64,000 bases of DNA from DASPJL01 sp035628645 (lineage in GTDB: Bacteria; Bacteroidota; Bacteroidia; Cytophagales; Cyclobacteriaceae), in assembly GCA_035628645.1 (NCBI GenBank), contig DASPJL010000129.1, positions 1-64,000 on the forward strand, written 5' to 3'. Positions within the stretch are counted from its first letter, which is position 1. Every line of letters begins with the position of its first letter. The position numbers were made by a program, and so were the translations under genes. The notes beneath the pieces are model-generated. The model was not told the DNA's origin, did no database searches, and saw nothing but the letters and a program-made list of their open reading frames with translations. Positions 16,835 through 25,368 of the stretch are shown one piece after another.

Positions 16835-17395
16835 ATGAAAGCAAAATTTAAACTAGGCGCCCTGAATGTGGTGATTACAGATGATAAAATAGAGCATGAC
16901 GAGACCAAAGCCGTAATTCATAAGGTAAAAGATGACGAAGAATATACCTTTGATGCAATTACTTGTTTGGCCAGACCAGTTGAATTTTCTGTCCTTAACC
17001 GATTATATTCTCTTGATAAAAAGGAGGTGAGGAAAATCTGCGATATAGTAAATACGACAAAAGAAACCGGAGTTATTTCTACCGATAATTACCACCTCAT
17101 TTTAAGTCCAATGTTCGACAGATTCACCTTTTTTGGAAAAGATGAAGCCGAAAAATTAACCAATGAAGTGATTGATGAATGTATTAAGCTTAATGTAAAA
17201 AGCCTGAGAGTTACACAGTTTTGTCTTATGCTTCATGAACATCCGGTTTTTGACCAATTTAAAGGTATTCTACAGGCTTTTACTTCCAGGAAAGATTCCC
17301 CATTGGACCTTGTTTATTTTGATGTTCCTGATAAATATTTTTATGAACTGAACATTTTCTTTCAGACTTTCGAAAAGAAACCAGTTAAGAACTAA
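16835..17395 (+). CDS. Hypothetical protein (186 aa) upstream of ypdA
   Basis: No family is recognised. The product is a soluble mixed alpha/beta protein without signal peptide or membrane helix. It opens with a strand-rich segment (MKAKFKLGALNVVITDDKI) and later has FDRFTFFGKDEAEKLTNEV and a long C-terminal part rich in Phe and Tyr. It has two cysteines close to each other in type but far apart in sequence (about 45 and 67) and more at 114 and 126. It precedes ypdA by only 28 bases on the same strand, suggesting cotranscription. A link to thiol or bacillithiol metabolism is inference from that placement only. Confidence 0.7.
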   Translation: MKAKFKLGALNVVITDDKIEHDETKAVIHKVKDDEEYTFDAITCLARPVEFSVLNRLYSLDKKEVRKICDIVNTTKETGVISTDNYHLILSPMFDRFTFFGKDEAEKLTNEVIDECIKLNVKSLRVTQFCLMLHEHPVFDQFKGILQAFTSRKDSPLDLVYFDVPDKYFYELNIFFQTFEKKPVKN

Positions 17396-17423
17396 GAGTT
17401 CAGTTTAATTTATAAGAATAAAT

Positions 17424-18413
17424 GTGGAGGATACTTTAGATGTAATTATTATTGGTGCGGGGCCCATTGGAATGGCTTGTGGTATTGAAGCCACAAAATC
17501 CGGACTGAGTTATTTAATAATTGAAAAAGGATGCCTGGTAAATTCTATTTATCATTATCCATTAAATATGACCTTTTTCTCGACCTCTGAGAGGCTTGAG
17601 ATAGGCGAAGTACCCTTCATTTGCAATAATCCAAAACCCAACCGTACAGAAGCGCTTGAATATTACAGAAGGGTAGCTATTTCCTGGCAACTCAAGATCA
17701 ATCTTTATGAAAAGGTAAAAGCAGTTGAGCAATATGGCAATTTCTATAAATTAAAGACTTCAAAAAAAGAATACTTAACCCGGTCAATTATTATTGCTAC
17801 GGGTTTCTATGATATTCCTAACCTTTTAGGAATTGAAGGCGAAGAATTGCCTAAAGTGCTGCATTATTACAGGGAAGCTCATCCATTCTGGGGGCAAAAG
17901 ATTGCTGTGATCGGGGCAGCTAACTCTGCTGTAGATGTTGCTTTAGAAACTTTTAGAAAAGGCGCCGAAGTCACAATGGTAATTCGTCAGGCTTCTTTTG
18001 GTGATAATATAAAATATTGGGCAAAACCGGATATTGAAAACCGGGTTAAAGAAGGATCTATTAAAGCTTATTTTAATTCAAGTCTGTTAAGAATTGGAGA
18101 AAAGGATATTGATATTCTTACGCCCAAAGGTTTGGTTACTGTTCCAAATGACTTTGTACTTTCTATGACAGGTTACTTACCCAATTTCACTTTGCTTGAG
18201 AAAATGGGTATTTCTGTTGGCGATGATGAAATGAAGACACCGGTCTACAACCCTGAAACAATGGAAACTAATATGTCAGGCGTTTATTTGGCAGGTGTTA
18301 TTTGTGGAGGATTAAAGACCAACAAATGGTTTATTGAAAATTCGAGGGTACATGCAGAAGTTATCATCAGGGACATCTTAACAAAAAGAGGAGAAGCAAC
18401 TATAAGTTCCTAG
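17424..18413 (+). CDS. ypdA: YpdA-like bacillithiol disulfide reductase
   Basis: A flavoprotein of 329 residues. The FAD-binding Rossmann motif is IIGAGPIGMACG (about 9-20) and the NADPH-binding one is VIGAANSAVDVALE (about 164). Both sit in a thioredoxin-reductase-like frame without the CxxC active site, as expected for YpdA. YpdA reduces bacillithiol disulfide with NADPH in the cytoplasm; Bacteroidota use bacillithiol. The start is GTG (17424); the overlapping ATG is in another frame and the stretch after GTG fits the family N-terminus. The 3' end overlaps the convergent transferase gene by 14 bp. Confidence 0.9.
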   Translation: MEDTLDVIIIGAGPIGMACGIEATKSGLSYLIIEKGCLVNSIYHYPLNMTFFSTSERLEIGEVPFICNNPKPNRTEALEYYRRVAISWQLKINLYEKVKAVEQYGNFYKLKTSKKEYLTRSIIIATGFYDIPNLLGIEGEELPKVLHYYREAHPFWGQKIAVIGAANSAVDVALETFRKGAEVTMVIRQASFGDNIKYWAKPDIENRVKEGSIKAYFNSSLLRIGEKDIDILTPKGLVTVPNDFVLSMTGYLPNFTLLEKMGISVGDDEMKTPVYNPETMETNMSGVYLAGVICGGLKTNKWFIENSRVHAEVIIRDILTKRGEATISS

Positions 18414-19464
18414 CGTCGAATTGATTTCCTCTGTTTAGAATACTACTCAATTTTTCTAAGTCCTCCTTTTCATGTAAAGCATTAATTACAATCCTGGTGA
18501 TCGGCAAGTCTTGAGGCGTTGGATAAGGAAAACTGGAAATTAATATATCTTTTGAGAAAAGAAAATTATATAGTTTCTGATCCTGGGTATAAAAGACCGG
18601 AAAGTCAGGAAGAAAGCTAAACATCGACCATTTAGGAAGGAGATTGATAAAATAGTTTATGTTCTTTCTTAACTTTTTTCTTGCCTCTTTATAAACTTCT
18701 CCGGCATTGGTAAAGGCATGAAGATAAGCAGGAATTATTGGAGAACTTCCTCCAAAAGCTGAAGTCATTTTTAACCCTTCGATAAGCTTTTTACTTCCAG
18801 CTATCACTCCTCCGGGGATTCCCAGCGCTTTTCCAAGAGATCCGACAATAACGATATCTACCTCAGTTGTTTTTGATAACCTCTGAAAAATGCCTTGCCC
18901 CTCCTCTCCTATTATACCTAACCCATGGGAGTCATCGATTATTAAAGTTATTCTTTTGTCCTTTGGTAGCTTAGAAATCCAGTCAAAGGAAGTTGGTTTA
19001 GCATATAAAGGGTCAACTGAATTACTAATCAAAAAAACATCTTCCTGTTCTTCTTTTAGGTAAACTATCAGATTTTCAACCCAATCGTCAAAGTCTCCAG
19101 AATAAAAATCACTATTTGTATGGGTAAGGGCAGGATGAGTATTTGGAGCATAAATAAACTTCCCTCTTCCTTTTAAATATTCTATCAGAATTTTACCGGC
19201 AAGAAATCCACTGGAAACGGTCAGTGCAGATCCAGTACCTATAAATTCACTTAAATAATTTTCAGCCTCTTCAAAAATTGCCAATTGTAAATTGGATATT
19301 CTTGAACTGGAAAAATTAGAACCATAAAGATTCATTCCCTCAAAAAGAAGCTCTCTAAATGCCTGATTGTGGGAAATACCTAAATAAGAGGTTCCTGAAA
19401 AATAAAGGTATTCTTTATTATTTATTGAAGTCGTTCTTCCCGGAAGTGAAGTGGTTTTAGCCAT
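18400..19464 (-). CDS. PLP-dependent aminotransferase class I/II (KBL/AONS-like)
   Basis: The 354 residues show the alpha-oxoamine synthase fold. Key parts are YLYFSGTSYLGIS near the start, DDSHGLGIIGEEGQG (Asp177/Asp178 and His180, cofactor contacts), and SLGKALGIPGG, where Lys212 should bind pyridoxal phosphate. It is shorter than true BioF or Kbl (about 390) and lacks their full N-terminal arm. No other biotin gene is near. The start is eight bases after the dipeptide epimerase stop, so the two are one operon and probably act on related compounds, perhaps cell-wall dipeptides. The exact reaction is unknown. Confidence 0.82.
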   Translation of the reverse strand: MAKTTSLPGRTTSINNKEYLYFSGTSYLGISHNQAFRELLFEGMNLYGSNFSSSRISNLQLAIFEEAENYLSEFIGTGSALTVSSGFLAGKILIEYLKGRGKFIYAPNTHPALTHTNSDFYSGDFDDWVENLIVYLKEEQEDVFLISNSVDPLYAKPTSFDWISKLPKDKRITLIIDDSHGLGIIGEEGQGIFQRLSKTTEVDIVIVGSLGKALGIPGGVIAGSKKLIEGLKMTSAFGGSSPIIPAYLHAFTNAGEVYKEARKKLRKNINYFINLLPKWSMFSFLPDFPVFYTQDQKLYNFLFSKDILISSFPYPTPQDLPITRIVINALHEKEDLEKLSSILNRGNQFDARNL

Positions 19465-19472
19465 TAATTATA

Positions 19473-20486
19473 TCAACTTTTTAAGATAACGCCCAAACCA
19501 TTTCTCTCCGGAAAAGATACACTTCCATTTTCTATAGTTACTCCTTCAGCAATGTCATGTTCCAACAAAAGCGCCCCATCCATATCCACATAATCTAGCA
19601 TGGGAAGCAGCTGAGCTATCGCGGAGATGCCAACTGAAGACTCGGTCATACATCCTACCATTATTTTCATACCATAATTTCTGCCGTCGGCTATCATTCT
19701 TCTGGCCGGGGTTAAACCGCCGCATTTGGTTAGTTTTATATTTATTCCATGAAAGTGTCCCTTACATTTTTGAACGTCCCCTTCTGTCTGGCAGCTTTCA
19801 TCCGCTATCAGCGGCAAAACGCTCTTACTATATAAAACTTTCATACCCTCCCAATCTTCGGCATGAAGTGGTTGTTCTATAAATTCAACGTTAAGTTTTT
19901 TAAGTTCCACCGCGTTTTCTGATGCTTCATCTACTGTCCATCCGCAGTTAGCGTCAACCCTAAAAGTGGAATTCGTATGTTTTCTAAGTTCTTGTATGAT
20001 TTTAACATCTTCCTTTGTCCCTAATTTGATTTTGTATAAGGGCCATGGCTTTTCTTTTAATTTTTCAACCATCTTTTCAATGGTATCAATACCGATGGTA
20101 TAATTGGTTAAAGGGAGATTTTCAATTTTCAATCCCCATAATTCATATAACGGACTTTCTTTCAATTTTCCATACAAATCATTAGCCGCTATATCCAAGG
20201 CACACAAAGCAAAATGATCCTTCTTTAAATAAGGATACATTGTTTCCCAAAACTTTTCAGGACTATCCAATTTAGAGTTTTCAATTTTCTCCCTGATTTG
20301 TTCAAGGTCGTTCATCATTTTCTCAATCGTGATTCCGTAATAAGGATTGGCCGTTGCCTCCCCATAGCCACTCAGTCCATTTTCCTGAAGCTCTACGATT
20401 AGAGTTTTTTGAATATCATGCGCTCCATGGAAAATCTTAAAAGTATGTTTGAGCTTTAAGTCAAAGGAATGTAAAATTAATTTCAT
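19473..20486 (-). CDS. Dipeptide epimerase (L-Ala-D/L-Glu epimerase type)
   Basis: An enolase-superfamily enzyme of 337 residues. The catalytic residues read K152-x-K154 (YKIKLGT), metal ligands D178, E204 and D229, and the second base K251 (INIKLTKCGG). The C-terminal D301-M-D303 in VDMDGALLL is the DxD motif of L-Ala-D/L-Glu epimerases, which separates it from o-succinylbenzoate synthase (MenC). It likely converts L-Ala-D-Glu from peptidoglycan turnover to L-Ala-L-Glu in the cytoplasm, though other dipeptides are possible. It lies between proC upstream and the KBL-like gene downstream on the same strand. Confidence 0.88.
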   Translation of the reverse strand: MKLILHSFDLKLKHTFKIFHGAHDIQKTLIVELQENGLSGYGEATANPYYGITIEKMMNDLEQIREKIENSKLDSPEKFWETMYPYLKKDHFALCALDIAANDLYGKLKESPLYELWGLKIENLPLTNYTIGIDTIEKMVEKLKEKPWPLYKIKLGTKEDVKIIQELRKHTNSTFRVDANCGWTVDEASENAVELKKLNVEFIEQPLHAEDWEGMKVLYSKSVLPLIADESCQTEGDVQKCKGHFHGINIKLTKCGGLTPARRMIADGRNYGMKIMVGCMTESSVGISAIAQLLPMLDYVDMDGALLLEHDIAEGVTIENGSVSFPERNGLGVILKS

Positions 20487-20533
20487 AACGGCCTGGATTG
20501 AGTATAACTGAAGGTAAGCAATTTATAAAATAA

Positions 20534-20560
20534 AAGCCTAAAGCAAGTAGCTATAGGCTT
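20534..20560 (-). terminator. Stem-loop between proC and epimerase gene
   Basis: AAGCCTA at 20534-20540 pairs with TAGGCTT at 20554-20560. A-rich and T-rich flanks make it terminator-like for the minus strand, just after proC. If it works, the epimerase pair is transcribed from its own promoter. Confidence 0.6.
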
Positions 20561-20584
20561 GTGGTTTTATAATAAAAGCAGGTG

Positions 20585-21412
20585 TTAATGCATTTTAGCA
20601 ATCTTCTTAAAGGAGGTGATGATGCCTTTGATCAGAGAGGAAGAAAAGCCATAATGTTCCAGCTCATTAAGACCGGCAATGGTACAACCCTGAGGAGTGG
20701 TTACTTTGTCAATTTCCCTTTCAGGATGATGTCCCCTTTCAATCAAAAGTGCAGCTGCTCCTTTAGCTGTTTGGGCCGAAATAATTTGAGCGCTTTGAGC
20801 ATCAAAACCTATTTCAATTCCTCCCTGAGAGGCAGCACGGATAAATCTTAATGCAAAAGCAATTCCACACGCGCCTAAAACGGTAGAAGCTTCCATAAGT
20901 TCTTCTTCAATAATTAACGCTTTCCCTAATTTATTGAAAATCGAAAGGACCATTTCCTGCTGATCTTTTGTTGCTGAAAAAGAGGAAATACAGGTCATTG
21001 ACTCCTGAATGGCAATAGCAGTATTAGGCATTGCACGGAATATAGCCAGGTCCTTTCCTATTACTCCAAGCATCTCTTTAATCGTCACCCCGGTAACTAC
21101 GGAAATAATAATATGTTTCGCAGGATCTATATCATTCTTGATTTCAGCCAACACATCTTTGATTTGTTTGGGCTTAATTGCCAGAATTACAATTTCCGAT
21201 TGTGCAACTGCAATTCTATTGTCGGTAAGTGTATTGATACCAATCTTCTTAAGTGGCTCAAGAAGCTCAATTTTTCTCCTTGTAACAGTTATATTTTGAG
21301 CTTTGATCAGCTCTGACTTTACCAGCCCTTCTGCTATTGAAACACCAAGGTTTCCTCCGCCAATAATGGCTATTGTTTTATTACTGAACATTTCTGATGA
21401 TTTTGATAGCAC
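20585..21412 (-). CDS. proC: Pyrroline-5-carboxylate reductase
   Basis: ProC makes proline from 1-pyrroline-5-carboxylate with NAD(P)H in the cytoplasm. The 275-residue frame has the Rossmann motif AIIGGGNLGVSIAEGL (about 15-30), AIKPKQIKDVL in the middle and the C-terminal signature near TTPQGCTIAGLNELE (about 240-254), matching the family. The usual start is just before the first strand, so the Met at codon 8 (21391) may be the true start. It is first in a minus-strand run with the epimerase and transferase, separated from them by a stem-loop. Confidence 0.93.
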   Translation of the reverse strand: MLSKSSEMFSNKTIAIIGGGNLGVSIAEGLVKSELIKAQNITVTRRKIELLEPLKKIGINTLTDNRIAVAQSEIVILAIKPKQIKDVLAEIKNDIDPAKHIIISVVTGVTIKEMLGVIGKDLAIFRAMPNTAIAIQESMTCISSFSATKDQQEMVLSIFNKLGKALIIEEELMEASTVLGACGIAFALRFIRAASQGGIEIGFDAQSAQIISAQTAKGAAALLIERGHHPEREIDKVTTPQGCTIAGLNELEHYGFSSSLIKGIITSFKKIAKMH

Positions 21413-21489
21413 AAAGGTATTATTTTATACCTATTAATGAAGTGGCAGCTTAAAAAGTTGAGAGAGGGATAAAGCCTTGATAATAGGCA

Positions 21490-22254
21490 TTAAAAAATCA
21501 TCTTCCTGATTTTTACAATTCTTAGTTTCCAGTAAAACCATTGATTCACCTGTTCATTATAAGGGTGGGAATTGTCATGGTAAATTTTGGAAAAATACCA
21601 ATAAGCAGCATCAATCTGATTTATTTTCAAATATGCCAGTCCAGTGTAATATTCAGCATCGCCGAAATAATCATTTTCTCCACCTTTTTGGGCCTGGGTG
21701 AGTATTTTCAAAAAGTTTTCAATTGCTTTTTCTGCCCTATTTAACTCTAAATAGCTTATTCCCGACAGGAAAGTATCTTCGTTTGACTCCAAGGATTTAT
21801 TCTCATAAATATTAATTACGTCCTGGTAGTTTTGTGAGGTAAAGCTATATAAAACTGAACTATGGCTTGGAGGTTTGTCTCCTGATAGATTTAGTTGATA
21901 TACAGAATATTGATTTTCAAAGAGAACGTCGTTGTTCAGGGTGAACAGTTCAAAAACAAATACGGTAAGTCCGAATAGCACAATGACCGCAAGTATCTTG
22001 ACAACTATGCTGTATTTATTGAGAATGCCTTGCTTTTTACTTGTAAATTCATCTCGACCTAAAAAGTCAAGTTTCTCCCTTAATGAAGCGCTTTTAATAA
22101 TAGAACGTGCAATCTTATGTCTTTCTACTTCGTAAGCTAATTGAGGATCTGATTTTAACCTTTCTTCAAAAACCTCCATTTCCGTATCACTAAGGGATCC
22201 GTTTAAGTACAAATCAATTTCCTCAAGGTATTCCATATTTTGGTTATAACTCAT
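21490..22254 (-). CDS. Anti-sigma-like membrane protein with TPR-like C-terminus
   Basis: The N-terminal 60 residues (MEYLEEIDLYLNGSLSDTEM then EERLKSDPQLAYEVERH) resemble the helical anti-sigma domain of Bacteroidota regulators. A single membrane helix follows (about 80-105) and a periplasmic part with two or three TPR-like repeats (ENKSLESNEDTFLSGISYLE, then FGDAEYYTGLAYLKINQ). The product would span the inner membrane with its N-terminus inside. No ECF sigma gene lies beside it, so any sigma partner is elsewhere or lost. The role is inferred from architecture. Confidence 0.7.
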   Translation of the reverse strand: MSYNQNMEYLEEIDLYLNGSLSDTEMEVFEERLKSDPQLAYEVERHKIARSIIKSASLREKLDFLGRDEFTSKKQGILNKYSIVVKILAVIVLFGLTVFVFELFTLNNDVLFENQYSVYQLNLSGDKPPSHSSVLYSFTSQNYQDVINIYENKSLESNEDTFLSGISYLELNRAEKAIENFLKILTQAQKGGENDYFGDAEYYTGLAYLKINQIDAAYWYFSKIYHDNSHPYNEQVNQWFYWKLRIVKIRKMIF

Positions 22255-22601
22255 TACTTAAAAACTAGTTGGATAAGAGTATTCTCTGAGGTTTTAGAAG
22301 GAGTTCCGGTTATTTAAAATTCAAATCATATTATTCTGAACATATATATAAATCAAGATCTGAATTTTAACATAAATTCTCTCTATTGTAAGAACTTAAC
22401 CACCTCCTCAATATAGAAACCTTGAGCATTAAGACTTAAAATGGACGAGAAATAAACTTATCATCTTTAAAACGATCTGATTATTATAAGGATGTGTTTT
22501 ATAAGTATTTCTTTTAACAAATACTCAATATTTTCTCGTTAGTCTTGAGTGGAGTACCCTTTTTTTCTTGTTTTTTAGCGTTTTAGCAGGACAAACGACA
22601 T
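22255..22601. other. 347-bp gene-free spacer
   Basis: AT-rich, with no frame and no hairpin that I would defend. It holds the control regions of the flanking minus-strand genes. Confidence 0.5.
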
Positions 22602-23063
22602 TCAATAGCCTTTGATACTTTTCAATCTCTCAATGAAAACTTTTTGAGCCTCATTTATTTTTCTTACAGCTTCAGGTATTTCAAAGAAACCAGCTTTGTC
22701 TATTTCAGGGAAATCTTGCCATTTTCCCGATTTTGGCGGCCACTCTAAAGTAAAATTATTGCTGATAACAGTTACTGTTTCCAGCGAAGTTTCAAACCCC
22801 CAGGCATGGACAATTTTTCCACTTTTTAATTTGGTAAAGCCCAAATCCACATAAGGAGGGGAAGGCTTTATTCCTGTTTCTTCTTCAAATTCCCGCTGAG
22901 CCGTTAAAAGTAATTCTTCATCAGGCTCTTGCAGACCTTTAGGAATAGTCCAGAATCCTAAATCTTTATTTCTAAAGAACGGACCTCCCGGATGAACCAG
23001 AAATACCTCCGAAACACCATTCCGGTTTCTAAACATTAACAATCCTGCAGAAATTTGGGGCAA
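22602..23063 (-). CDS. NUDIX hydrolase
   Basis: The NUDIX box is complete: G43-x5-E49-x7-REF-x-EE-x-GI (57-65), which binds metal and cuts nucleoside diphosphates linked to other groups. The 153-residue length fits MutT-like enzymes. LGFWTIPKGLQEPDEE before the box is typical of the subgroup that acts on dinucleoside polyphosphates or damaged nucleotides, but the substrate cannot be fixed. An in-frame stop lies two codons upstream of a TTG at 23063, so TTG is the only start that keeps the first strand; the next Met is at codon 10. Confidence 0.9.
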   Translation of the reverse strand: MPQISAGLLMFRNRNGVSEVFLVHPGGPFFRNKDLGFWTIPKGLQEPDEELLLTAQREFEEETGIKPSPPYVDLGFTKLKSGKIVHAWGFETSLETVTVISNNFTLEWPPKSGKWQDFPEIDKAGFFEIPEAVRKINEAQKVFIERLKSIKGY

Positions 23064-23205
23064 GGCTTACTTTTTTAGGTTAACAACTTCTTATATATAA
23101 TTTAAACTACAGAAAGCGAAAGTAGTTAAGTTAGTGGTTATCAACAATCATAACAATCATCCCTAAAGTCATGGAATAAAAATAAAACAAATATTGAATT
23201 TTGAT

Positions 23206-23236
23206 TTTGTATGAAAAAGAATATTTGCTTTCTTTG
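23206..23236 (+). promoter_or_regulatory. Probable promoter of tRNA-Arg
   Basis: TTTG at 23206-23209 and TTTCTTTG at 23229-23236 are 19 bases apart. This fits the Bacteroidota TTTG / TAnnTTTG pattern with one mismatch in the -7 box. It lies 22 bases upstream of the tRNA. Confidence 0.65.
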
Positions 23237-23258
23237 CAACTCGATTTTTTAGATGATC

Positions 23259-23332
23259 GGTTCCGTAGCTCAGCTGGATAGAGCAACTGCCTTCTAAGCA
23301 GTAGGTCATTGGTTCGAATCCAATCGGAATCA
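23259..23332 (+). tRNA. tRNA-Arg (anticodon TCT)
   Basis: A 74-nt cloverleaf with acceptor GGTTCCG / CGGAATC (one G-T pair) and D-arm AGCTCAGCTGGATAGAG. The anticodon arm is ACTGC-CTTCTAA-GCAGT with TCT as anticodon (reads AGA). The T arm has GGTTCGAATCC. The discriminator is A and no CCA is encoded. Confidence 0.97.
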
Positions 23333-23349
23333 CTTTTTAGCAATAAGCG

Positions 23350-23380
23350 GCCTTGAGTATCAACTACTTAAGGCTTTTTT
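23350..23380 (+). terminator. Terminator of tRNA-Arg
   Basis: GCCTTGAGTA (23350-23359) pairs with TACTTAAGGC (23365-23374) over 10 bp with one G-T pair, followed by a T-run. Confidence 0.87.
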
Positions 23381-23428
23381 GTTTAACAGATTAAATTAGA
23401 AATATTGAATTAAGCTAGCTTCAGAAAA

Positions 23429-23830
23429 CTAAAGCGCCAAAACCTTCTTACACTCTTCTTTTATTTTTTTCTTGGTCAATGGCTTAATCAGATATCCGTC
23501 ACATCCTATAAGTTTTGCTTTATTATAATCTCTCTCAGAAACAGAAGAAGTTAAAACAATCACTTTAATGTCTTTTGTAAATTCAAATGGCAGTTTATGA
23601 AATTTGGTCAAAAACTCAAAACCATCCATAATGGGCATATTCAAATCTAAAAAAATGATGTCGGGTGGCAAATCCAATTGATTTAGAATCCTAAGGTAAT
23701 TCATACCTTCATAGCCATTAAACATAATTTTAATACTCTCCGTAAGACTCAAATCCTCTATTAGCTTTTTATTGACCAGATTTTCAATCGGGTCATCATC
23801 AATCAATATAACTGATTTACAATGCTTCAT
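23429..23830 (-). CDS. Orphan CheY-like response regulator
   Basis: A single receiver domain of 133 residues without output domain. The acidic pocket is D11-D13 (LIDDDP), the phosphorylated Asp is D62 (FLDLNMPIMDG), and switch residues are T94 (VLTSS) and K116 (LIKPL). Such stand-alone receivers relay phosphate or act by binding partners. A cytoplasmic histidine kinase (24469-25236) on the same strand, 640 bases upstream, is a candidate partner. It has an ATG start and no DNA-binding part. Confidence 0.93.
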   Translation of the reverse strand: MKHCKSVILIDDDPIENLVNKKLIEDLSLTESIKIMFNGYEGMNYLRILNQLDLPPDIIFLDLNMPIMDGFEFLTKFHKLPFEFTKDIKVIVLTSSVSERDYNKAKLIGCDGYLIKPLTKKKIKEECKKVLAL

Positions 23831-24109
23831 ATTGATAACTTAAAAGAAAGCGCAATTTATTTTTTATTTCAGTTTAAATTCCCGCTAAATCGTTTTGCTT
23901 TCTTACTTGAGATGTATTTTGGACGTAATGCTTCCAAATATTCTTTTTCTAAAAAAGATCATAGTCTTTATAAAAAGTTTTTACAAAATCGCAAGATTAG
24001 TTTACTATAAATTAAAAACTAAAAGTACATCTGGTAACGGCTTTCTGATAGAAGAAAAGGTTACTTATTAGTTCTACATAGAATAGATTGCAAGACAAAC
24101 GTATATTCT

Positions 24110-24427
24110 ATGATTGAATTAGCTCCTGGAATATTTTTACATGCCTTTCAAAATTCTTCTGATGCTAAGTCGCAGCTTGATGAGGAAACAAAAGATGATT
24201 CTGAAATCGTTTTTAAAGGAGAACTTTCTCTTTTAATGGAATTAGCATCAAGATATGTGATGTCTATCGGCTCGGGTCGGTATAAAGATTATTTCTATAA
24301 CTCTACAGGATTTTCCGCTCCTACAATGTCTTTACAATCTGCAATCTGGGCAACGGAGTCCATTTTAAACCCTCAAAATCCGCTATCATATTTTATAATA
24401 TTAAAGAAAATAAAAACATTGACTTAA
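24110..24427 (+). CDS. Hypothetical protein (105 aa)
   Basis: The frame has an ATG start and a plausible coding look, with no signal peptide, no membrane helix and no family known to me. The middle part reads ELSLLMELASRYVMSIGSG. It lies between two minus-strand two-component genes on the opposite strand and has no terminator that I can see. It may be real but unsupported beyond the open frame. Confidence 0.35.
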   Translation: MIELAPGIFLHAFQNSSDAKSQLDEETKDDSEIVFKGELSLLMELASRYVMSIGSGRYKDYFYNSTGFSAPTMSLQSAIWATESILNPQNPLSYFIILKKIKTLT

Positions 24428-24468
24428 TGATGCAATTAAAAATTTAAAGTAAAGGATTTCTCGTTTGA

Positions 24469-25236
24469 CTAGCCTTTTAAATACAATTTAAACACAGTTC
24501 CCTTCCCTAGTTCGCTTTCCACCTCAATTTTGCCTTCTGCATTATCTACAATTCTTTTTACAAGCGCCAATCCTACCCCTTTTCCTTCGATATTATTTAC
24601 AAGTCTTTTGTACATTAAAAAGATCTTATACTTATCTTCCTCACTTATTCCCATCCCATTATCCGATACTTTTAATAACAACGTATTATTTCTTAGTTTT
24701 TCCGAAGTCACATTAATCACAGGACTTCTATCCTTTGCTCTATACTTAATTGAATTTGAAATCAGATTATAGAGGATACTTCTTAAATTCTTTTTTGAAA
24801 AATGAATGGCAGGCGCTTTTGAAAAGTCTTCAATAATTTCAGTATCTGATTCTTTTATTTGTACCTGGAGATCATACTTTACCTCCTTCATTAATTCCCC
24901 AAATGCTATTGAACAATAATCCCCTGTTTCATTTGCATTACCCAGTTCTGCAAGGTCTTCAACCCTCGTTTTTAAATTATTCAGGGCGCTGTTAATATGA
25001 TCGAGCAAAGCCTCCTGATCCCATTCTTTAGGAATAGAAAGGACTAAGGCTTCAATAAGTCCTCTCAAATGATTGATGGGCGATTTTAGATCATGAGAAA
25101 CCGCATGCACGAAATTATTTAAATCGTTATTCAGACAAATAAACTTTTCATGTTCCTCTTCAAGATGCTTCAGCTTTTTGATAAGTTCTTTCTTTGTTTT
25201 ATTTAATTCACTTACATCTTTTAAGACTTCATTCAT
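24469..25236 (-). CDS. Soluble histidine kinase without sensor domain
   Basis: A 255-residue kinase core: a short coiled N-terminus (1-35), a HisKA segment with the phosphorylated His48 in AVSHDLKSPINHLRG, and a HATPase domain with N-box LRSILYNLISNSIKYR, G1 DNGMGI and G2 GKGVGLAL. There is no membrane helix, PAS or GAF domain, so the input must come from partners. The C-terminus ends in GTVFKLYLKG as usual. An orphan receiver lies downstream on the same strand. The signal is unknown. Confidence 0.92.
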   Translation of the reverse strand: MNEVLKDVSELNKTKKELIKKLKHLEEEHEKFICLNNDLNNFVHAVSHDLKSPINHLRGLIEALVLSIPKEWDQEALLDHINSALNNLKTRVEDLAELGNANETGDYCSIAFGELMKEVKYDLQVQIKESDTEIIEDFSKAPAIHFSKKNLRSILYNLISNSIKYRAKDRSPVINVTSEKLRNNTLLLKVSDNGMGISEEDKYKIFLMYKRLVNNIEGKGVGLALVKRIVDNAEGKIEVESELGKGTVFKLYLKG

Positions 25237-25368
25237 GCTTATTGTTTTTTTTCTTTTTACGACAAAAATAAATTAGAGTAGAAAAACAACCAGGTTATTA
25301 TTATCCTTTTATTTCGGGCGATTAAAGGGCTTGCATTTGTCCATTTATTTATACTATTTTATCAATTT

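Noticed and set aside
18400..19464. bioF (8-amino-7-oxononanoate synthase)
   Set aside because: It is shorter than BioF, no other biotin gene is near, and it is paired with an epimerase.
19473..20486. menC (o-succinylbenzoate synthase)
   Set aside because: The C-terminal DxD motif and the gene context fit a dipeptide epimerase better; it is 27 kb from the men genes.
23131..23343. Minus-strand frame of 70 codons covering tRNA-Arg
   Set aside because: It is the reverse complement of the tRNA and its flanks; the tRNA is clear.
23822..24010. 62-codon plus-strand frame upstream of the response regulator
   Set aside because: It overlaps the start of the receiver gene and has shadow-like composition.
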